A stretch of 10,079 nt of DNA from CAYUYH01 sp964449175 (GTDB lineage: Bacteria; Planctomycetota; Phycisphaerae; SM23-33), in assembly GCA_964449175.1 (NCBI GenBank), contig CAYUYH010000086.1:1-10079 (forward strand), in the 5' to 3' direction. The notes under the pieces are model-generated. The model was not told the DNA's origin. It saw only the letters and a list, made by a program, of their open reading frames with translations, and did not search any database. A program made the position numbers and the translations under genes. Positions 5,329-10,079 of the stretch are shown one piece after another; within the stretch, counting starts at the first letter, position 1, and every line of letters begins with the position of its first letter.

Positions 5329-6660
5329 TCACGGGCCGGTGTAGTCGAACTTCCGCTCGTAGTCCAGGCTCATGCCGCTGCCGAAGGTCTCGTACGGCTC
5401 GCACACGACATCGATCGGTGCGCGGACGTACGGCGCGATCGCCTTGGCGAATCGCTCGGCCAGGCCGTCGGGCGCGGCGACGCCGGGCGCCAGTTGGATC
5501 CGCACGCGGGCGGCCTGGGCGCCGGCGACAAGGCGGAAGTTGGCCGTCGTCATCGCCGCCAGCTTCACGTCGGCGTAGATGCCTTCCTTGACCTGCTCGG
5601 GATAGACGGTCGCCTGCCCGGCTGCGACGCCCTGGCCGCGCCCGTGGATCAGCACGATCGGCATCCGGGCGGCCTGGTCGGCGCTGATGCCCAGCATCGC
5701 GACCGCGGCCGTCACACCCGCCGGCGGGACGAACGCGCCGACGTCGCCGGTGGCGTAGCGGATCAGCGGCAGCCGGCGGGCCGGGTCCAGCGTGGTCGCC
5801 AGCAGCCGCCCGGCGTCGTCGAACTCCACGAATATGCGCTCTGAGTCGTAGGTGAAGATCATCGGCGCGACGGTGGCGTCCGGGCCCAGCAGCGCCGTTC
5901 GCAGTTGCGCGTCCTCGTGCAGGCGGCGGCGCAGGGCGATCAGCGGCGGCAGCTCGAACATCAAGTTCAGGGCGATCTCCGCCACGCCCATGCTCGAGCC
6001 GATCAGGCCCGTCTCAGGCCGACCCGGCGTGATGCCAAGCAGACCCTCGAGGTACTTGCGGGCGTTCTCGGCCAGCGGCTCCTCGCCGACGATCGCGTGG
6101 ACGCACAGGGAGTGCCAGTCGATGCCCTCCGCGGCGCCTCGCTCGAGGACACACTTGAGGAACGCGGCCTCGCCGACGAGTATGACCTGCTCGTAGTGGC
6201 GGCTGAACTGGCGGACCAGCGCGGTCACCATGTCGGGGCGGACGGACGTCTCGCCCAGCGTGCACGCCCGCGTGAACACCTTCACGCCCATCGGCAGGCA
6301 GTTGATCAGCAGTGTGGGGCGGGTCTTGACGGCGAAGATCATGTCCAGCGCCGCGTCGGTCCGCTCGACCTCCTCCTGCCCGCCGGCTGGGTCGTACAGG
6401 CCAAACGCGAACAGGCCGGAGTGGCCGGAGCTGGTAAGCACCGACGCCGGCCGACCGACGTCGCCCTCGACGCACAGCTCGGCCACCGTGTAGGTCCCGA
6501 ACGTGCCCTGCTTGTCGAGGATCGGCACGAGCCGGGTGAACTGCTCGCGGCTGGTCACGGCGGCGGCGTCCACGCCCGCGGCTGCGAGTATCTGCCTGTA
6601 GGCGGGCACGCCGGCGGCCGCTCGTTGAAACGCCTGGACCACGACATCCGCGTCGGTCAT
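5329..6660 (-). CDS. PaaK-like adenylate-forming enzyme
   Basis: The 443-residue protein has the size and plan of the phenylacetate-CoA ligase (PaaK/CapK-like) branch of adenylate-forming enzymes, which activate a carboxylic acid with ATP and usually pass it to CoA or another thiol. Visible landmarks are a phosphate-binding loop written SSGHSG (77-82) in place of the usual SSGTTG-like motif, GEEPL at 192-196, GSSMGVAE at 221-228 in the region of the acyl-AMP motif, RYATGDVG at 301-308, a hinge-like IHGRGQG near 339-345, and a small C-terminal domain starting at about YPEQVKEGIY (353-362). Lys437 in the final YERKFDY could be the catalytic C-terminal lysine. The substrate cannot be read from the sequence. 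The ATG at 6660 has a strong AAGGAG site, and the upstream ATPase stop codon lies in that same site. It is the last gene of the exporter operon, so it may modify the exported compound or a partner; that is inference. Other possibilities are CapK-type polysaccharide-associated enzymes. Confidence 0.75.
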   Translation of the reverse strand: MTDADVVVQAFQRAAAGVPAYRQILAAAGVDAAAVTSREQFTRLVPILDKQGTFGTYTVAELCVEGDVGRPASVLTSSGHSGLFAFGLYDPAGGQEEVERTDAALDMIFAVKTRPTLLINCLPMGVKVFTRACTLGETSVRPDMVTALVRQFSRHYEQVILVGEAAFLKCVLERGAAEGIDWHSLCVHAIVGEEPLAENARKYLEGLLGITPGRPETGLIGSSMGVAEIALNLMFELPPLIALRRRLHEDAQLRTALLGPDATVAPMIFTYDSERIFVEFDDAGRLLATTLDPARRLPLIRYATGDVGAFVPPAGVTAAVAMLGISADQAARMPIVLIHGRGQGVAAGQATVYPEQVKEGIYADVKLAAMTTANFRLVAGAQAARVRIQLAPGVAAPDGLAERFAKAIAPYVRAPIDVVCEPYETFGSGMSLDYERKFDYTGP

Positions 6661-6669
6661 GGGCTCTCC

Positions 6670-7395
6670 TTAGGCGCCGGCGTCGTAGCCGAGGCGGCTG
6701 GATGGTGGGCTGTCGACCTCGCGCGCATGGTCGGAGACGATCCGCCCGTCGACGAAGTCGACAATCCTCCCGACCCTGGCGGCGACGTCTCGCTCGTGCG
6801 TGACCATGAGGATCGTCACGCCCATCTGCTGGTTCAGCTCGAGCAGCAGGTCGATGATGGCCGTGCCGTTGGTCTGGTCGAGCCGAGCGGTCGGCTCATC
6901 GGCCAGCAGCAGGTCCGGCGAGTTGACCAGCGCCCTGGCGATGGTCACCCGCTGCCTCTGCCCGCCGGACAGCTCGCCCGGCATGTGGTGCATCCGCTCG
7001 GACAGGCCCACGCGGTCCAGCAGCCCCTCCGCCCATCGCGTCGCGCGGCGGACGGGCCTGCGCGATATCCGCGCCGGGGCCAGGACGTTCTCCAGGGCCG
7101 TCAAGTGATCCAGCAGCAGGTCGTCCTGGAACACGAATCCGAGGTGGCGGTTGCGGAACCGGTTCAGCTCGCTCTGGCCCATGGCGTGGATGTTCCGCCC
7201 GCGGATCAGCACGTCTCCGCCGGTGGGGCTATCGAGCGTGGAGATGATGTTCAGCAGCGTCGTCTTGCCGGCGCCGCTCGGGCCGGTCAGGGCCACCAAC
7301 TCGCCCTCGTCCATCTCGAAGCACACGTCGCGCAGCACGTGCACCGGCACGGCGCCCTCGAAGCGCTTGTCCACATGTCGAACATTCAGAAGCAT
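6670..7395 (-). CDS. ABC transporter ATPase, LolD/MacB type
   Basis: This 241-residue nucleotide-binding subunit powers the permease encoded just upstream. All motifs are present in order: Walker A GPSGAGKT (38-45), Q-loop Gln90 in FVFQDD, signature LSGGQRQR (142-149), Walker B LLLADE (162-167) and switch His200 in VTHE. The spacing and the E-R-H-V-L-type N-terminus place it with the MacB/LolD/FtsE/DevA group (type VII ABC systems), which drive mechanotransmission rather than transport through the membrane pore. The D-loop reads DEPTARLD where DEPTGNLD is usual for the group. I start at 7395, two bases after the permease stop codon, with GGAAGG as ribosome binding site; a longer frame to 7455 would only run back into the permease gene. 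The C-terminal 20 residues beyond the core fold are not conserved to my eye. Confidence 0.95.
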   Translation of the reverse strand: MLLNVRHVDKRFEGAVPVHVLRDVCFEMDEGELVALTGPSGAGKTTLLNIISTLDSPTGGDVLIRGRNIHAMGQSELNRFRNRHLGFVFQDDLLLDHLTALENVLAPARISRRPVRRATRWAEGLLDRVGLSERMHHMPGELSGGQRQRVTIARALVNSPDLLLADEPTARLDQTNGTAIIDLLLELNQQMGVTILMVTHERDVAARVGRIVDFVDGRIVSDHAREVDSPPSSRLGYDAGA

Positions 7396-7397
7396 CG

Positions 7398-8645
7398 CTA
7401 CCTTCCGAATATGACGGCGGCCGGGTTCATCTTCACCGCCTTGCGGCTGGACCACCAGGCGGAGCCGAGCATCGTCAGCGCCGCCAGGACGATCGCCGAG
7501 GCGAACGCGAACGCCTTGGGGGTGGTCGCGTACGAGCCGATGCCGTACGTCTCGGCCGAAACCTCGTAGGGGTGCGACTGCTCGTATGCCATCACGCCCA
7601 GGGCCAACGCCACGCCGATGATCGTGCCCGCCGCCCAGATGAACATCGCCTCGGCCAGCAGCACGGTTCGCAGCGCGCCCTTGGACGCTCCGACCGCGCG
7701 GAGGATGGCCAACTCCTTGCGGCGGTTGAGGACGAACATGCTGAACACGTTGGCCATGCCCACCGCGGCGACCGCGGCCACCAGCACGTTGATGAACAGC
7801 GTGACGCGCTTGACCGTGTCAATCTCCGTCAGCAGGGAGGCGTTGTCGTCCATCCAGTTGCGTATCTTGTACGGCATGGCCGCGGCGAGCAGCCCGGTGA
7901 CGGCGCCGGCCTCGTACAGCTCGCGGCATCGCCCGGCCAGGGCGGAGACCTCGTTGCCCATGGCGAACATTCGTTGCGCGGTCCGCAGCGCCACGAACGC
8001 CTCGCCAAGGTCCTTGTCGTAGTATCCGCTGCGGAAAATCGCCCGCACTCGCATCAGTCGGCTGGTCTGCGGCGTGGCGACGTGCACGTGGTCGCCAACC
8101 TCGACGGCCAGCTTGTCCGCCAGGCGGAAGCCCAGGGCGATGTCGTCCGGGCCGAGCTTCGGCACCTTGCCGCTGGGGAAGTGCTTGGAGATGTTGACGA
8201 CTCGGCTGTAGTCGTGGCCCTCGATGCCGATCATGGCGATGCCGAGATTCAGGCGGCCGCGGCTGACGGTGGCGTTGCCGCGCACGAACGGCGCGAGGGC
8301 GACGACGCCGGGCACTTCGCCGGCCCGGCGGGCCAGGGCGTGGTAGCCGGTCAGGTCGCGGCGTCGGGGGCTGGTGCGATCCTCCAGCAGCACGACGGCC
8401 GGGCCCGCCGATCGCAGCGCGCGGTCCATCTGCCCGGCGGGCTTCTCTAGGGGCCAAAGCGTCACGTGCGCGGAGTTCTGCTCGACGGTGCGGTCGATGA
8501 TGTCGTCGTAGAAGCTGTCCATCGTGCTGCCGATGTAGATCATCACCAGCACGGCGATGGCCAGCCCGGCCACCATGGCGGCCGTGTGCCAGGGGTGGCG
8601 GGTGAGGTTCCGCCCGGCAAGCTGTAGCTCAAACGGCAGCGCCAC
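7398..8645 (-). CDS. FtsX/MacB-family ABC permease
   Basis: The 415-residue protein has the four-helix topology of the FtsX/LolCE/MacB/DevC permeases. TM1 lies at about 21-40, a large periplasmic domain (MacB-PCD type) at about 45-275, then TM2 (281-305), TM3 (327-352) and TM4 (378-398). The conserved cytoplasmic stretch RRKELAILRAVGAS (308-321) between TM2 and TM3 is the coupling helix region that meets the ATPase. It carries one FtsX domain, so a functional transporter would be a homodimer with two ATPases. I start at the GTG 8645, ten bases past the adaptor stop codon, because AGGAG begins inside that stop codon. With the adaptor and ATPase it forms a tripartite-type exporter. Candidate substrates by family are lipids, glycolipids, peptides or macrolide-like molecules; nothing in the sequence decides between them. 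Confidence 0.92.
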   Translation of the reverse strand: MALPFELQLAGRNLTRHPWHTAAMVAGLAIAVLVMIYIGSTMDSFYDDIIDRTVEQNSAHVTLWPLEKPAGQMDRALRSAGPAVVLLEDRTSPRRRDLTGYHALARRAGEVPGVVALAPFVRGNATVSRGRLNLGIAMIGIEGHDYSRVVNISKHFPSGKVPKLGPDDIALGFRLADKLAVEVGDHVHVATPQTSRLMRVRAIFRSGYYDKDLGEAFVALRTAQRMFAMGNEVSALAGRCRELYEAGAVTGLLAAAMPYKIRNWMDDNASLLTEIDTVKRVTLFINVLVAAVAAVGMANVFSMFVLNRRKELAILRAVGASKGALRTVLLAEAMFIWAAGTIIGVALALGVMAYEQSHPYEVSAETYGIGSYATTPKAFAFASAIVLAALTMLGSAWWSSRKAVKMNPAAVIFGR

Positions 8646-8655
8646 GCTTCTGCTC

Positions 8656-9834
8656 CTACGGCACGCCGATCACCTCGCCGGCGCCCAGGCCGGAGAGGAT
8701 CTCGGTCCACTGCCCGTCGCTGTCGCCGGCGACGACCTTCCGCCGCTCGTACGAGCCGCCCTTCTTGACGCGCACGCTGGCGTACTTGCCCTGTCCCTCG
8801 ACGGCGGCGGCGGGGACCACCACGCCGCCTTCATCCAGCGTGCGGAGGATCGCGACGTCGACGGCCATGCCGTCCATCAGCGTCACCGGCGGCGGGTCGG
8901 TGAGCTTCAGTATCACCGTCACCGTGCCGCTTTCGGGATCGACCCTGGGCAGAATGCGATCGACGACGGCGTCCATCGGATCGTCGGGGTACGCGTCGGC
9001 GAGCACCTTCGCCGGCCCCCCCGGCTTGACGCCCGCCAGCTCGTTCTCCTGGACGGCTGCGCGAATCTCGATGGAGTAGAGGTTGTGGACCTCCAGCAGG
9101 ACCTGGCCGGGGGAGACGATCTCGCCGGGGTTGAGGAACTTCGCCACGACGACGCCCTCGTGCCCGGCGCGGACGGTGTGCTTGTCGCGCAGGCCTTGGC
9201 AGCGCTTCAGCTCCGCCTCGGCGAGGCGCACCTTGGCCTCGGCCGCGGCGACCTGTTCCGGCCGAGCGCCGGCCTGGAGCAGTTGCAGTTCGGCCTCGGC
9301 CTGCTTGAGTTCCGCTTCGGCGAGTTCGAGCTGGTTTCTGGCCTTGTCCATCTCCGAGGCGGTGGCGACGCTGCGGGCCAGAAGGTCGGCGACCTTCTTG
9401 TAGTCGGCCTCGGCGAACTTGTGCTTGCTGGCGGCCTGCTTGACGGCCTGCTTGGCCTGGGTGATTTCCTCTTCGCGCGGTCCGGCCTTCAGCTCGGCCA
9501 ACTCCGCGCGGGCGAGGTCCACGTTGGCCTGCGCCTTGGCGCACTCGGCGGCGATCACGCGGTCGTCCAGCTTCACCAGCACGTCGCCGGCGGCTACCTG
9601 TTGGCCCTCGGTGACGGGGATGTCGTCGATAGCGGCCAGAAGCTCCGTCGCCGCCGCGGTCTTCTGCGTGCAGCGGACGGTGCCCGAGACGGTCACGCCC
9701 GTGAGCAGGTGCCCTTTCTCGACCTTGTGCGGCTGGAGGCCCGGGCCGCCGAAGCCTCCGAGAAAGAAGATGATCACCGCCAGCGCCATGCAGACCGCGG
9801 CGATCAGCCCGATTCGCGTCCACTTCTTGCGCAT
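8656..9834 (-). CDS. HlyD/MacA-like periplasmic adaptor protein
   Basis: The 392-residue membrane fusion protein would link the inner-membrane permease to an outer-membrane exit duct. It has a basic N-terminus and one membrane anchor (about 8-27), and no lipobox. A first half of the lipoyl (biotinyl-like) domain lies at about 58-91 (VTEGQQVAAGDVLVKLDD). A long alpha-helical hairpin follows at about 92-214, with heptad-like Ala/Glu/Lys/Leu runs such as AEAELKQAEAEL. The second lipoyl half is at 221-249 (VRAGHEGVVVAKF... then PGQVLLEV), followed by a beta-barrel (about 252-335) and a membrane-proximal domain to the end. This is the order seen in MacA, HlyD and DevB. The ATG at 9834 has only a weak purine-rich site (GAGAGACAGAA). 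It is the first gene of the leftward operon. Its promoter must lie in the 139 bases up to 9973, where an ATAGG-T-CCTAT dyad sits at 9879-9889. No TolC-type gene is visible in the window. Confidence 0.93.
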   Translation of the reverse strand: MRKKWTRIGLIAAVCMALAVIIFFLGGFGGPGLQPHKVEKGHLLTGVTVSGTVRCTQKTAAATELLAAIDDIPVTEGQQVAAGDVLVKLDDRVIAAECAKAQANVDLARAELAELKAGPREEEITQAKQAVKQAASKHKFAEADYKKVADLLARSVATASEMDKARNQLELAEAELKQAEAELQLLQAGARPEQVAAAEAKVRLAEAELKRCQGLRDKHTVRAGHEGVVVAKFLNPGEIVSPGQVLLEVHNLYSIEIRAAVQENELAGVKPGGPAKVLADAYPDDPMDAVVDRILPRVDPESGTVTVILKLTDPPPVTLMDGMAVDVAILRTLDEGGVVVPAAAVEGQGKYASVRVKKGGSYERRKVVAGDSDGQWTEILSGLGAGEVIGVP

Positions 9835-9973
9835 TTCTGTCTCTCGACGATTGCCCGCCGCCTCCCACGGGTCGGGGAATAGGTCCTATGGAGTAAGTAT
9901 CGTCCCATCGGCGACGGACAATTGAGTGTTCGCGCCGTGCCGCGGCCGCCGGCCGGCGTCCGCACGCGCCGGA

Positions 9974-10079
9974 TCAGCCGCCTTCGGCCTGCTTGCCTTG
10001 GCCGCCTTGGCCTTCTTGCGGCTGTTCGGCCGGCGCGGCGGGCCGGGAGGCGGGCTTGTCTGCCCCGCTGCGCAGCTCC
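9974..10079 (-). CDS. C-terminal tail of an unidentified protein (partial)
   Basis: One - strand frame from the right edge reads 34 codons of strongly biased composition (Ala, Pro, Gln, Gly, Glu, with a repeated Gly-Gln-Gly-Gly pattern) and stops with TGA at 9974-9976. It leaves 139 bases before the adaptor gene. A disordered, low-complexity tail of this sort is common at the end of envelope or regulatory proteins, but no domain is in view. The other two - strand frames are also open here because of high GC content, so the choice of frame rests on the composition of the peptide and the sensible gap. The gene could be the true first member of the exporter operon. Confidence 0.4.
   Translation of the reverse strand, partial: ELRSGADKPASRPAAPAEQPQEGQGGQGKQAEGG

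Noticed and set aside
5905..7569. A 554-codon open frame on the + strand opposite the ligase, ATPase and permease genes
   Set aside because: It spans three real genes in antisense and shows His/Arg/Gln/Gly-rich repeats typical of the complementary frame of GC-rich coding DNA.
8557..9882. A 441-codon open frame on the + strand opposite the adaptor gene
   Set aside because: Its Leu/Gly/Asp-rich periodicity mirrors the Ala/Glu/Lys coiled coil of the adaptor; no domain or start signal supports it.
9879..9889. ATAGG-T-CCTAT dyad as operator of the exporter operon
   Set aside because: A 5+5 inverted repeat is expected several times by chance in 10 kb; its upstream position is suggestive but not enough to call a site.

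Overview
This is a GC-rich bacterial window of about 10 kb. It holds one complete catabolic-free biosynthetic locus (pyrR-pyrB-pyrC), one tRNA gene, one small mobile element and a four-gene export operon. The base composition, the pyrR-pyrB-pyrC order, the DevBCA/MacAB-like exporter and the REP-type transposase with GC-rich hairpins would fit a Planctomycetota-like genome (perhaps a metagenome-assembled one). That is an impression from protein style; the sequence contains no decisive taxonomic marker.

Left part (1-1298). A small predicted lipoprotein of unknown function lies on the + strand (227-730). A tRNA-Val(UAC) gene follows on the - strand (843-915), with a cluster of three perfect palindromes just beyond its 3' end. 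The 383-base gap from the tRNA to pyrR carries a candidate tRNA promoter, a REP-like hairpin that resembles one at 44-71, and a well-formed sigma70-type promoter 20-odd bases before pyrR.

Centre (1299-5219, + strand). pyrR overlaps pyrB by 38 bases, and pyrC follows about 1.17 kb later. Together they encode the pyrimidine regulator/uracil phosphoribosyltransferase, the aspartate transcarbamoylase catalytic subunit and a class I dihydroorotase, i.e. steps 2 and 3 of de novo UMP synthesis plus a regulator. The gap between pyrB and pyrC is occupied by two apparently foreign items: a short SIR2-like ORF that looks truncated, and an IS200/REP-associated (Y1, HUH) transposase bracketed on both sides by the same two hairpin motifs in inverted orientation. 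A conserved operon therefore seems to have been invaded without destroying either flanking pyr gene.

Right part (5220-10079, - strand). A hairpin at 5287-5311 separates the convergent transcription units. Reading leftwards from about 9834 there are a HlyD/MacA-like periplasmic adaptor, an FtsX/MacB-type permease, a LolD/MacB-type ATPase and a divergent phenylacetate-CoA-ligase-like adenylating enzyme. Gaps are 10 bases or fewer and stop codons sit in or beside the next gene's Shine-Dalgarno sequence, so this is a tightly coupled operon. It looks like an envelope exporter co-produced with an enzyme that could activate an acyl or aryl group. The C-terminal tail of another - strand gene probably enters at the right edge.

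No CRISPR array, rRNA, riboswitch or phage module was seen. The most interesting parts are the invaded pyr operon with its inverted hairpin sets, and the exporter plus adenylating-enzyme combination.
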